This document shows positions 1-9,145 of a DNA stretch of 64,000 bases, piece by piece. The notes beneath the pieces were generated by a model that had not been told where the DNA came from, made no database searches, and saw only the letters and a program-made list of their open reading frames with translations. This stretch comes from Elusimicrobiota bacterium (GTDB lineage Bacteria > Elusimicrobiota > Elusimicrobia > UBA1565 > UBA9628): positions 2,652,908 to 2,716,907 of the forward strand of contig CP096137.1 in NCBI GenBank assembly GCA_023213235.1, read 5' to 3'. How positions within the stretch are numbered: the stretch's first letter is position 1; every line of letters begins with the position of its first letter. Position numbers and translations under genes: made by a program.

Positions 1-555
1 GCTCGAGGTGCGGAAGCTGGTCCTGGCCGACGGGCACCTTCGTGCCGCCGTAGAGCAGGATGTCCGCGGCCTGAAGGACGGGGTAGCCGAGGAAGCCGAA
101 CGTGCGCAGCTCCTTCGTCGCGGCGTCCGTGCCCTTCGCGGCGACGACGGTCGCGACCTTTTCCGCGCCGGCGGCGGCGAGCTCGCGCTTGGTCGTCGAG
201 AGCTCCTGCAGCTGCTCCTTCCAGGTCGGGTTGTTCTCGAGCCAGGACAGCGGCGTCACCATGCCGAGCATCAGCGCGAGCTCGGCGTGCTCCGGGACGT
301 CGGACTGCTTGAAGATCACGCACTTGGCCGGATCGAGGCCGGCGGCGAGCCAGTCCAGGACCATCTCGCGCGAGTTCTCCTGGAGTTTGGAGGTATCGTC
401 GTAGCCGGTCGTCAGCATGTGCCAGTCGACGACGGAGAAGAAGCAGGGGTATTGGGACTGGAGGGCGACCCAATTCTTCAGCGCCCCCAGTAATTTCCCA
501 GGTGGAGACGCCCGGTCGGACGCATGCCGGAAAAGACGACGTCGGCGCGTTTCAT
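1..555 (-). CDS. trpS: Tryptophanyl-tRNA synthetase, 3' end outside window, frameshifted
   Basis: Charges tRNA-Trp with tryptophan in the cytoplasm. About 185 N-terminal residues are visible; the C-terminal part lies beyond the left edge. Class I signatures are clear: the HIGH-type motif reads HLGN within RPTGRLHLGNY (about residues 12-22), and the pocket segment YPVLQAADILLYG is followed by VPVGQDQ near the edge. The frame breaks at residue ~24, at a run of five C at 484-488. Adding one base restores NYWGALKNWV and the rest reads open, so I treat the break as a probable sequencing deletion. A TAAAAT -10-like box at 565-570 lies nine bases before the ATG. Confidence 0.93.
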
Positions 556-618
556 TCCGTCGGAATTTTAGCGTTTCCCGACGGGCAATTCCAGGTTTTT
601 ATTAAGGAAAAGGTGCCC

Positions 619-1319
619 TCAGCAATCGTCGTAGTAAGCGGGCCAGACCGCCAGCGCCCCATCGTCGTCCCGCCACCGAATCCAACCAAGCGGAGCCAGC
701 GGCGCACCCTCCCAGCCCCCTCGCCGATGTGCAGGAACTTTCCGCGTCGGCCGAGCACCTTGTAGGCCGAACGCTGCGCCGGCTGTTCGCCGAACGGAGG
801 CGCCTTCAGTTCGGTGAATCTAGCGCCGAGCCGCGGAGAGGCGTACACCTTCACGACGTCGCGACGGAAGAAGATGTCGACGGCGGAGTGTCCCAGGCGC
901 GGATCGAAGGCGGTTCTGAAGTCGCGGAAATAGGCCGTGAATTTTCCCGCCGGCCCGACGACCCACACCTCGCGGCCCGACTTCCAATCGACGACGATCC
1001 GGACCGCGCCGCTCGATATCGCGGTCGCCGGGAACATCATCCCATCGAAGCTTTCGCGCGAACGGCAGGTGGGCATGGAAGCGATCGGCGTCGCGTCGCC
1101 CGGCTCGATGAGGACCGGACGCAGGCCGCCCCGATCGAGAAAGACATGGAGCGTCTCCGTCGATGAAACCGGCTCGCCGGTGAAGGTCAGAGTGCCGACG
1201 GCCCGGCGCAGCTGCTTCGATGAAATGGCGCGCGGATCGCCGAAATAGCGCTGGTCTCCGCAATCGGCGGCCGACGGAACGCTCATCAGCGCTAGGAGGA
1301 CAGTGATTTGCGTCAGCAT
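619..1319 (-). CDS. Secreted protein of unknown function, frameshifted near its end
   Basis: Unrecognised protein of about 233 residues. Residues 1-18 form a signal peptide ending SAA, so it is probably periplasmic. The C-terminal part resembles an SH3-like beta domain by composition, which is only an impression. As given, the frame runs on to 552. At a run of five C (716-720) one added base switches it to a frame ending GWIRWRDDDG...YYDDC with a stop at 619, a much more protein-like end. I therefore take 619 as the true stop. It is followed by trpS on the same strand. Confidence 0.6.
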
Positions 1320-1352
1320 GAGACTCTTACTTCAACGATGGTCCGCGCCTTA

Positions 1353-1492
1353 CCGTCCGGGGAGTTTGACGCCATTTACCTTCTGCTCTTTAAAGCGCAA
1401 CGCGGAGCGAACGGGCCGATATACGCTTCCGATTCACGCCGATTGCGCATTAAAGAGCAGAAGGTGATTCGGGCGATATCTCCCCGGGACGG
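1353..1492. repeat. Imperfect inverted repeat holding two 60-bp-spaced palindromes
   Basis: Bases 1378-1400 and 1443-1465 are inverted copies with 22 of 23 matches. An outer pair (1353-1364 and 1480-1492) extends the arms. Inside each arm sits a 16-base near-palindrome centred on TTTAAA or ATTAAA: 1384-1399 and 1444-1459, with centres exactly 60 bp apart. The element lies in the divergent gap between the secreted protein at 1319 and the XRE regulator at 1525. An operator pair for that regulator is a good guess. A small non-autonomous mobile element is the alternative. Confidence 0.6.
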
Positions 1493-1524
1493 AACTTTTC
1501 AGCCCCTCGATCGTATGAAGAGTG

Positions 1525-1809
1525 ATGAATTTCTACGGCGAAGAGAAGGAGCCTCTGGCGGAGCTACTCCGAAAACTGCGGAAAGAGCGGCGCATTTCGC
1601 AGCTGCAGCTGGCCGACAGCGCGCGCGTGCGCCATTGCGTCGTGCAGCGCGCAGAACGCGGCCGCGACGCGCGGCTGTCGACGTGGCGGAAGCTGTTCGA
1701 GGGGCTCGGCTACTATCTCCGGATCGACGTGCAGGAAACCTGCGAGGAGGTCGGCGATCTTCTCACCGAGGAGCAGGACCGCCGCCGCATCCGGCGGCAT
1801 TGGTACTGA
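1525..1809 (+). CDS. XRE-family helix-turn-helix regulator
   Basis: Small DNA-binding protein of 94 residues. The helix-turn-helix occupies about residues 15-60 (LLRKLRKERRISQLQLAD, then a recognition helix with VVQRAERG), followed by a short tail that resembles the post-HTH part of Xre/HipB-type regulators. I chose the ATG at 1525; a GTG directly before it (1522) is also possible. The paired palindromes just upstream suggest autoregulation. No toxin-like partner gene is adjacent: the next gene, cca, is on the other strand with its stop only four bases away. Confidence 0.75.
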   Translation: MNFYGEEKEPLAELLRKLRKERRISQLQLADSARVRHCVVQRAERGRDARLSTWRKLFEGLGYYLRIDVQETCEEVGDLLTEEQDRRRIRRHWY

Positions 1810-1812
1810 CCG

Positions 1813-2913
1813 CTACGCGGCGTGATTCTCGAGCCAGGCCAGCGCGGCGGCGCGGGTCCTGAGCTTGCCGGCGCGCTGAAGGCGCGCGGCCTCGTCGAGA
1901 AGCTTATGGAACGCGGGTCCGGGCTGAAGGCCCGCCGCGATGAGATCGGCGCCGGTGAGATAGCAGGCTTTGAGGTTCGCCTTGGGCGCGAAGCGCTTCA
2001 CGGCGGCGGCGACGGAGGGCTCGGGCGGCGTGCGCGGCGCCTTGTCGGAGAAAGCGAGCTCGAGGACGGCGTGCAGGCGCGCGCGGCGCTTGTGCTCGTG
2101 CGGGAAAGCGTCGACGAACGCCTTCCCGTCCTTCGCCCTCAACGCCAGCGCCGCCAGGCGCTCTTCAACGCCGACGGGAAGTCCGGCCGTCCAGCCCGGC
2201 GATCCGAGCAGGCGCAGGTAGCCCCATTTCTTCAGCAGGTCGAACGCCGGTCCCGGGTCCTTCTCGCCCAGCAGGCAGTCGAGCTCGTGGAGCAGGCGGT
2301 GCGGCGACAGGCCCGCCGCGTGCGGGAGCGCCGCCTTCGCGGCGTCGACGAGGCCGGGAGCGGCCGCGTACTTGAGCCGGCCCATGAAGCGCGCGGCGCG
2401 GAACACGCGCGTCGGGTCGTCGCGGAAGCTCGCGGGGTGCAGGACGCGCACGACCTTCGCCTTCAGGTCGCGCAGGCCGCCGTACGGGTCGACGAGCTCG
2501 CGCGAGCCGCCGTCGAGACGCACGGCCATCGCGTTGACGGTGAAGTCGCGGCGGAACAGGTCGCGCTCGATGGGCACGCCGGTCGCGTCGACGACGGGGA
2601 GCGCGGCGGGCGCGGGGTAGGACTCGGCGCGCGTCGTCGCGACGTCGACGCGGAACTTCCCTTTCGAGACGACGCGGCGCGTGCCGAAGCGCCCGAAGGT
2701 CTCGACCGTCCCGCCGAGCAGGCGCGCGGCGGCCTCGGCGACGGGATCGGGCGGGCCGGCCACCGTCAGGTCGACGTCGAAGTTGGGGCGCTTGAGCAGC
2801 CAGTCGCGCACGGGGCCGCCGACGGCGTACAGCGGCGTGCCGCGCATCCGGGCCTCGTCGGCGAGCGGAGCGAGGAGCTTGGCCGCCTCGGCCGGGATCG
2901 CGACGCGGCTCAA
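1813..2913 (-). CDS. CCA-adding tRNA nucleotidyltransferase / poly(A) polymerase family
   Basis: Class II nucleotidyltransferase that adds or repairs the 3' CCA of tRNA, or adds poly(A); the sequence alone does not decide which. The 366 residues show the GGxVRD loop (YAVGGPVRDWLL), the catalytic DxD pair (NFDVDLTV), the second catalytic strand (RRDFTVNAMAV) and the DPYGG and DDPTRVFRAARF motifs, then a helical C-terminus. The start is a TTG at 2913 that overlaps the stop of the upstream CpXC gene as TTGA, implying translational coupling. No ATG gives a better N-terminus. Confidence 0.9.
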   Translation of the reverse strand: MSRVAIPAEAAKLLAPLADEARMRGTPLYAVGGPVRDWLLKRPNFDVDLTVAGPPDPVAEAAARLLGGTVETFGRFGTRRVVSKGKFRVDVATTRAESYPAPAALPVVDATGVPIERDLFRRDFTVNAMAVRLDGGSRELVDPYGGLRDLKAKVVRVLHPASFRDDPTRVFRAARFMGRLKYAAAPGLVDAAKAALPHAAGLSPHRLLHELDCLLGEKDPGPAFDLLKKWGYLRLLGSPGWTAGLPVGVEERLAALALRAKDGKAFVDAFPHEHKRRARLHAVLELAFSDKAPRTPPEPSVAAAVKRFAPKANLKACYLTGADLIAAGLQPGPAFHKLLDEAARLQRAGKLRTRAAALAWLENHAA

Positions 2914-3551
2914 CGAGAGGCCGCGGGCGGCAGAGCGGCGCCCTTCTCGAGCTTGGGCAGGAAATCGGCCCAGGCCGTCAGGCGGTCGTTGGCGGCGAGG
3001 ATCGTCTTGATGCCCGCCGCGATCGTCTCGGGGGTCGCGGCCTTGCCCTTGTAGGGCAGGCGCGACGGCGCGCCGTTCTGCCGCGCCCACGCGGGGCTCG
3101 CCTTGTAGACCGAGAGGCCGAGGTCCTTGGCGAAAAACTCCATGACGTCGCGCTCGTCGCGGCGCCAGTCCTCGAATTCGAGCAGCTGGGCGAGGCCGTC
3201 GGGGCCGAAGAAGACCTCGGGTTCGTGGTCGAGCGGCAGCTTCGAGCCGAGGGCTTCCCGCATCGCCGCGAAGTCGGCCTTCATCTTGTCGCGCCACTTC
3301 GCCTCCTCCGCCTTGTAGGACGGCGGAAAGACGAAGGCGAGGATCTCCGCCTCCGGCTCGTAGTAGATCCACGCGGCCTCGGGCAGGAAGGCGGCGCCGC
3401 ACGACGGGCAGAGCAGGAGGTTGCACTCCGACGCCTTCACCTGGTCGCGCAGGTTCTCGTCCTTGCCGCCGTTGACGAAGGTCCAGATCGGCGCCGCGAA
3501 GCCGTCCGTGCAGGACGGGCACTCCGCCTCGAAGGTTCCTTGGAAAGACAT
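2910..3551 (-). CDS. CpXC-domain protein
   Basis: 213-residue cytoplasmic protein. The N-terminal ~65 residues carry two Cys pairs (ECPSCTDG and LLCPSCGAAF) like the CpXC zinc-ribbon family of unknown function. The rest is helical with acidic and aromatic stretches. The ATG at 3551 is preceded by a TATAAT box at 3558-3563, leaving a six-base gap, so the message is probably leaderless. The gene overlaps cca by four bases and the two are likely cotranscribed. Confidence 0.8.
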   Translation of the reverse strand: MSFQGTFEAECPSCTDGFAAPIWTFVNGGKDENLRDQVKASECNLLLCPSCGAAFLPEAAWIYYEPEAEILAFVFPPSYKAEEAKWRDKMKADFAAMREALGSKLPLDHEPEVFFGPDGLAQLLEFEDWRRDERDVMEFFAKDLGLSVYKASPAWARQNGAPSRLPYKGKAATPETIAAGIKTILAANDRLTAWADFLPKLEKGAALPPAASR

Positions 3552-3557
3552 GCCGGA

Positions 3558-3563
3558 ATTATA
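3558..3563 (-). promoter_or_regulatory. -10 box TATAAT for the CpXC gene
   Basis: TATAAT on the minus strand, six bases before the ATG at 3551. The spacing puts the transcription start at or next to the start codon. Confidence 0.6.
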
Positions 3564-3564
3564 G

Positions 3565-6500
3565 CTAACGGGCGAGGCGGCGGAAGTACTCCTTGATCGC
3601 GCCGTCCTGCGCCGCGGGACGCGGCTCGCGCAGCGAGCGCTCGAGCTCCTCGCGCAGCTCCTTGGGCGGCCGGTACTCGTCGGCCGAAGGCAGGCGCACG
3701 CGCCCCGTCGAGGTCCCGCGCGAGCCGCGCGGAGCGCCCCGCGCATGACGGCGCCGGGTGACTCGAAGGGGCGGCTGAGCCCTCGCCCATGCCGGAGCCG
3801 GACTGCCCCTGCTCGCCGGACTGCTTGTCGCCGTCCTGCAGGATCGCGAGCGCGGCCTCGCCGCGCCGCAGTCCTTCCGCGGCGTCGCCCGCGCGCAGCG
3901 CCTTCTCGCCGGCGTCCTGCTCGCCGAGGGCGTCGTCGACGCGCCGCAGCGGGCCGCCGGGGAGATAGCCGAGCACGCCGGCCGCGTCCGACACCTCGCG
4001 CCGCAGGAGCTGGGTTTTGGAGCGCGCGAGCGCCTGCGCGTCGGCGGCCTCGCGCGAGGCGGCGGGATCGGCGGCGGGAACCTCCGCGCCGCGCTCGAGC
4101 GCCGCGGCCGCGGCGTCGAGCGCCTTGGCGGCCGCCTCGTGCGCGGCCGAGCGCGGCCGGTCGGAGACCGCGGCCAGGCGCTCCTGGCCGGCCGCGGCGC
4201 GCAGGCGGCGCACCGCCTCGTCGGCGCGGCCGAGGCTCAGCGCGCGGGAGGCCTCGCGAGCCTCGCGCTCGGCCTCCGCCGAGGGGCGCGAGGCGAGGAG
4301 CGACTCCGCGGCGTCCTGGGCGCGGCGCAGCAGGTCCTTCTGCGCGGCCACCGTGCGCGACAGGCGCGCGCTCTCGCGGCGGCGCGCGGCCTCGACCGCC
4401 TTCTCCTGGCGCGCGACCGCCTCGCGCCAGGCTTGGGCCACCTTCGTCGCGCTCTCGCGCGCCTTGCCCGCCTGCGCCGAGGAGGCTCGCTTGCCGGACT
4501 CGCGCAGGCCTTTCGCGACCCGCGAGAGCCTCTCGGCGAGGTCGCGCGCCGCCTTCGCGGCGCCCGCCGCGTCGCCCGATTTCAGGGCCTCGCGCAGCGC
4601 CGAGGCGGCCTCGCGCGCGCCGTCGAGCGGCAGTTCGCGCACGGCCTTCGTCTCGGCGTCGGCCTCGGGCAGCGCGTCGACGGCCTTGCGGAGCTCTTCG
4701 AGCGCGGATTCGACGCCGGCCAGGGCCTGCTGAAGGTCGGCCGGCATGGACTCCCGCAGTTCCCTCTCCGCCCGGGAGGCGAGATCGGACATGTCCTGGG
4801 AGTTCTGGAGCTTCGCGCCCTCGCGCAGCGCGGCGGAGGCGGCGCGCGCCTGTTGGGCGAGCGCGGACTGCTCTTTCGCCGCGCGCGCGAGGTCGCCCTC
4901 CTTGAGCGCGGCCTCGGCCTTGGGCAGGCCCTCCATCCCCGCCGCCGCGAGGCTCTCGGCCGCCGCGGCGGCCTGCTCCGCGAGGCCGGGATTGGCGCGC
5001 GGGTCGTCGCGCATCGCCTCGTTCCAGGCCATCAGCGCGCCCGCGGAGGCGGCCCAGCGGCCGGCGAGCGGCCGGGCGGCCTCGCGCGCCTCTTCGGGCT
5101 TGCCCGCCGCCGCCGCCGCCGCGGCGGCCTCCGCGGCGGCGGCCGCGCGGTCGAGCGCCTCGAGCGCGCGCTCGCGCGCGGCGCCGGACTCCGCGTGCGC
5201 GGCGTCGGAGTCGACGACCTGGACCGAGCCCTTCTCCGATCGGCCGGACTGCGGGGGCGACGCGTCGTCGAACGCCTCGAGCCAGAACTCCACGGTGGAC
5301 CCCGGCGCGTAGGCTCGCAGCGGCAGAGCGGCGTCGCCGAGGGCGTCGTCGGCGCCGCGCTCGAGCGGCAGCGCGCGCCGCGTCGTCGACGCGCCGGCCT
5401 TCACGACGAGTTCGACCTTCGTCAGGGCTCCGTCGTCGCGCGCCGACCAGGCGATGGCGATCGACTCCCGCGGCCCCGCCTGCAGAGGGACCTGAGGCGA
5501 GAGCAGCTCGGCGACGGGCTTGGCGTCGCCGACGACGGCGACGGCGAACGCGGGCGGCGAGGGATCGCGGCGGCCGTCGGGCAAAACGAGCGCGAAGGAC
5601 AGGAACGCGTCCTCCTGCGCGAGGAAGCCCGCGGTCCAGGCTCCGCCGGACTCCTTCATCGGAACGGGCGCCGGCAGGCTCGAGAGGCGCAGCGCCGCGG
5701 AGGCCAGCGGCCGGTCGGGCTCGCCGCGCACGGAGATCCAATCGCCGCGCCGCGCCTTGACGGGAGAGTCCTCGCCCAGAACGAAGGTCCGGCCGCCGCG
5801 CGCGCCGTGGACGGAGGCGGTCGCGGACTTGAACCGCGGGGCCGCCACGGCCGTCAGCCGGCGCGCCGAGGTCGTCAGGCCGCGCCCGCGCGCGCGGTAG
5901 TCGAGCGCGCCCGCCATCGCGCCCGTCTCGAACGAGGCGCCCGCCGCGTCCACCGACGTCCACTCGGCCGCGCGCCACGCGCCGTCGGCGCCGCGCGTCT
6001 CGAGCGTGAGATCCGCGCCGCGCAGCCCCGCGTCGCGGCCTTCCGCCGTCAGGCGCGCCGCGACGGACACGGAAGCCCCCAGTCGACCGTCGCGTCGCCG
6101 GGCAGCAGCGCGACGAGGCGGTCGAGCGGCGCGTCGCGCCACGGCGCGAGCACGCGCGTGAAGGCCGCGCCTCTCGCGCCGGCGGCGAGCGCCGCCGCCA
6201 GCGAGAGCGCGGCCGCGGCGGCGCCCGCCTTCGCCGCGCGCGACGGCGTCCACGCGTAAAGCGGCTCGTCGGGCAGGGCGGCGGCGGCCGCGTCGGCGCG
6301 CTCGAGGTGCGCCCGCCTCAGCTCCGCGGAGACGCCGAGGCCGCCCGGCTCGCCGCGCAGCGCCCACGCCGAGGCCAGCAGGGGCCGCGTCGAGGGCCAG
6401 GCGCGCGCCGCGTCGGCGAAGAGCGCGTCCCACGGCGCGCGCGAGAGGCTCCGCCGCGCGCGCCACGCCGCCGCCGCGGAGGCGAGCGCCCAGGCGGCGG

Positions 6501-6654
6501 CGCGGACCGCGCGCGGAAGCGCGAACAACTGGTCGGCGGCCGCGGCCGCGCAGACGAAGGCGAACAGCCAGCCCGCCAGATCGGACGAGAGTTCGAGCGC
6601 GGCGGCGCGGCGGCGCTGGGCGCGCCAGGAGAAGGCGCGGGTCTCGAGGCTCAT
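3565..6654 (-). CDS. Large DUF4175-like membrane protein with coiled-coil C-terminus, frameshifted
   Basis: About 1030 residues. The N-terminus has two or three hydrophobic spans (about residues 25-70 and 155-175). A middle part of beta-rich domains follows, then roughly 450 residues of Ala/Glu/Arg-rich helix typical of long coiled coils, and a short end ...IKEYFRRLAR. The layout matches the DUF4175/TIGR02302 type of envelope protein, whose role is unknown. The given sequence has frame breaks at C5 6076-6080 (restoring DWGASVSVAARL), near G4 3768-3771, and near C4 3737-3740. The start ATG at 6654 follows a TACACT box. Confidence 0.6.
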
Positions 6655-6661
6655 GCTCGAC

Positions 6662-6667
6662 AGTGTA
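6662..6667 (-). promoter_or_regulatory. -10 box TACACT for the DUF4175-like gene
   Basis: TACACT on the minus strand, seven bases before the ATG at 6654. Predicts a leaderless transcript. Confidence 0.5.
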
Positions 6668-6669
6668 GC

Positions 6670-6951
6670 TTAGTAGTAGGTGACGACGGGGCCGGCGCGC
6701 GGAACGTCGGCGTCGCGGCGAGGGTGGTTCTTCGATCCGCCCTCGAGCTCCATGAGGATGTCCTCGGCGCGGACCGACTCCGCGTAGGGGTGGCGCGCGC
6801 GGAACAGGGAGTCCCACGCGAGATTCGCCTCCCTCACCGCGTCCCACTCATGAAGGAGAGTCTCGAGGAGGGTTTTGAGCACCATGCCCACGCCCACGAG
6901 GCCTACCGCGAGGGTGAACATGAACTTGACGTAAAGCTCCATCGAACTCAT
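6670..6951 (-). CDS. Small single-span membrane protein
   Basis: Unrecognised 93-residue protein. Residues ~8-28 (MFTLAVGLVGVGMVLKTLL) form one membrane span, followed by a charged cytoplasmic or periplasmic tail ending PVVTYY. It lies 15 bases upstream of the DUF4175-like gene on the same strand and may be its partner, but each has its own -10-like box. The ATG at 6951 is six bases after a TACACT box. Confidence 0.65.
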   Translation of the reverse strand: MSSMELYVKFMFTLAVGLVGVGMVLKTLLETLLHEWDAVREANLAWDSLFRARHPYAESVRAEDILMELEGGSKNHPRRDADVPRAGPVVTYY

Positions 6952-6957
6952 GACGAT

Positions 6958-6963
6958 AGTGTA
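6958..6963 (-). promoter_or_regulatory. -10 box TACACT for the small membrane gene
   Basis: TACACT on the minus strand, six bases before the ATG at 6951. Predicts a leaderless transcript. Confidence 0.5.
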
Positions 6964-6998
6964 CCGGGGCGCCCGTCGGAGCGCATGGGCCTAAGGGC

Positions 6999-8188
6999 CT
7001 AGATGGCCCTCAGTCTTCTGCCGTAACCCAGCGCCAGGAGCGCCATGCAGGCGGCCATGCCCGCCGTCGTCCAGGGCACCCCGATCCGCGCCGCGACGCC
7101 TCCGGCGACGAAGCTGCCGAACGGCGACAGGCCGATGAAGATCATCGAGTAGAAGCTCATCACGCGTCCGCGGTGACGGTCGTCGGACAGCTCCTGCAGG
7201 GCGGTGTTGGCCCCGGCCAGCACGCGGATCGCGCACCAGCCGGCGAGCGTCATGAAGCCGCACGAGACGTAGAAGTCGCGGGACCAGGCGATGCCGGCCA
7301 GAGCGACGGCCATGCCCGCCGTGCCCGAGACGATCTCCGCGCCGACGCCGGCCGCCGTGCTTCGGCGCGCGAGATACAGGGCGCCGATCGTCGCGCCGAG
7401 GCCGGAGAAGGAGGAGAGCACGCCGTACCCCTTCGCGCCCGAGCCGAGGACCTCCCGGGCGAACACCGGCAGCAACGTGTAAACGGGAAGTCCGGCGACG
7501 CTGTAGACGATCAGCGCCAGGAGAACGAGCCGGATCGGCTCGTGGCCGAACGCGTAGGCCAGCCCGTCGCCGATCTCGCGCCACGGCCCGCCGCGCGGCT
7601 CCTGCGGCGGGGGCTGGCGCACCTCGCGCATCGCCTTGAGCGCGAGCAGCACCGCGACGTAGCTCGCCGCGTTGATGAGGAAGCAGCCGGCCTCGCCGAA
7701 GTACGCGATCGCCAGGCCGGCGAGCGCCGGGCCGACGACGCGCGAGGCGTTGACGACCGTCGAGTTCAGCGCGATCGCGTTGTGGCGCAGGTCGGCCGGC
7801 ACGAGCTCGCCGATGAGCACCTGCCGCGCCGGCATGTCGAAGGCGTTGACGACGCCGAGGCCCAGGGAGAGAGCGAAAACGTGCCAGACCTGGATGTGAT
7901 CCCCCAGGTCAGCAGCGCCAGCAGAGCCGCCTGGACCATCGCGAGGAACTGCGTCCGCTTGACCAGGCGCAGGTGGTCGGCGTGGTCGACGGCGAAGCCC
8001 GCGTAGAAGCCGAGGACGAACACCGGAAATTGGCCGACGAAGGCGACCAGGCCGAGCATCAGCGGGTCGCCGGTGAGGCGGTAGACGAGCCAGGCCTGCG
8101 CCGTGTTCTGCATCCAGGACCCCACGAGCGACACGAACTGCCCGAGGAAGAACAGCCGGAAGTTGCGGTGCCTCAGGGCCGGGAACAT
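6999..8188 (-). CDS. Major facilitator superfamily exporter (MFS_3 / EntS-like), frameshifted
   Basis: Twelve-span inner-membrane transporter of about 397 residues. The N-terminus FPALRHRNFRLFFLGQF and the motif PARQVLIGELV in the loop after the fourth span are typical of the enterobactin-exporter-like MFS_3 family; the substrate is not predictable. The frame breaks at C5 7901-7905. One added base joins LLTWGDHIQVWHVFAL to the downstream part. The start ATG at 8188 lies inside the end of the aldo/keto reductase gene (16-base overlap), so the two are cotranscribed. Confidence 0.85.
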
Positions 8189-9069
8189 ATCTCCGAGGCG
8201 CGGTCGAGCAGGGCCGCCGCGCGCGGCGAGAGGGTCTTCGTGTCGAGCAGCTCCGCGAGCTGCTCCGGCGAGCGCGCGCCGACGACGGCGCTCGCGACGG
8301 ACGGCTTTCCGGCGAGCCAGCCCAGCGCCGCCTGGGCGCACGTGATCCCTTCGAGCGCGGCGACGCGGCGCAGGACCTCGACGACGGCGGCGCCGCGCTC
8401 CGGGGCGATATAAGGGAAGGCGTCCGGGGAGGCCCGGCGGCCCGAGGCGCCCTTGCCGGTCAGTAGGCCGCCCCCGAGCGGACTCCAGGCGAGCAGCGGC
8501 GTCCCGGGATCCTGGTCGCTCTCGATGAAGCGGGCGGCGAGACTGTACTGGACCTGGTTGAACGCGAACCGGCCTCCCGCGGCCGCGAATTGCGCTCCCG
8601 AGAAATTCGAGCAGCCGATCACGCGGACCTTGCCCGCCTTCGCCGCCTTCTCCAGGGCGCCGAGCGTCTCCTCGAGCGGGACCGAGGGGTCCCAGCCGTG
8701 CGGCATGTAGAGGTCGACGCGGTCCGTGCGCAGGCGCCTGAGGCTGCCCTCGAGCGCCTTTCCGATCCATCGCGCCGAGAGCCCTCCGGTCGACGGGTCG
8801 TCAGGAACCATGCGGCCGAGCACCTTCGTCGCGAGCAGGACCTTCTGGCGGCGTCCCTTGAGAACGCGGCCCAGCATCTCCTCGGAGGCGCCGCGTCCGT
8901 AGATGTCGGCCGTGTCGACGAGGTTGACCCCGTGTTCGAGCGCGAGGTCGATCAGGGAGGAGGCCGCCCGGTCGTCGATCGCGCCGATTCCGTGCCAGTC
9001 GGCGCCGAAGTTCATCGTGCCCAGGGCGATCGCCGACACCTTCAGCTTGCCCAGCGCCGCGAGTCTCAC
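8173..9069 (-). CDS. Aldo/keto reductase
   Basis: 298-residue NADPH-dependent oxidoreductase of the aldo/keto reductase fold. Visible catalytic elements: DTADIYGRGASEEMLG (Asp and Tyr), LLATKV (Lys), and a His in VDLYMPHGWDP. The cofactor end reads VVGARSPEQLAE. The substrate is unknown. The start is a GTG at 9069, six bases after a TAGAAT box, so probably leaderless. It is divergent from the ROK kinase gene and overlaps the MFS exporter downstream. Confidence 0.9.
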   Translation of the reverse strand: MRLAALGKLKVSAIALGTMNFGADWHGIGAIDDRAASSLIDLALEHGVNLVDTADIYGRGASEEMLGRVLKGRRQKVLLATKVLGRMVPDDPSTGGLSARWIGKALEGSLRRLRTDRVDLYMPHGWDPSVPLEETLGALEKAAKAGKVRVIGCSNFSGAQFAAAGGRFAFNQVQYSLAARFIESDQDPGTPLLAWSPLGGGLLTGKGASGRRASPDAFPYIAPERGAAVVEVLRRVAALEGITCAQAALGWLAGKPSVASAVVGARSPEQLAELLDTKTLSPRAAALLDRASEICSRP

Positions 9070-9075
9070 CTCGGC

Positions 9076-9081
9076 ATTCTA
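9076..9081 (-). promoter_or_regulatory. -10 box TAGAAT for the aldo/keto reductase
   Basis: TAGAAT on the minus strand, six bases before the GTG start at 9069. Confidence 0.5.
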
Positions 9082-9134
9082 CCAAACGCCAAAACGTCGC
9101 ACGCCCTCCATGGCAGGGACCGCGGACACGCTCC

Positions 9135-9140
9135 TATACT
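9135..9140 (+). promoter_or_regulatory. -10 box TATACT for the ROK kinase gene
   Basis: TATACT followed by five bases and the ATG at 9146. Leaderless initiation is predicted. No convincing -35 box is visible. Confidence 0.5.
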
Positions 9141-9145
9141 CGGCC

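Noticed and set aside
1525..1809. Toxin-antitoxin pair around the XRE gene
   Set aside because: No small toxin-like gene adjoins it. The neighbours are a divergent secreted protein and the cca gene.
3437..6847. Very long open frames on both strands across the DUF4175-like gene
   Set aside because: High GC with codon-third G/C leaves antisense frames open. Only the minus frame corrected at the homopolymers gives membrane spans and coiled coil.
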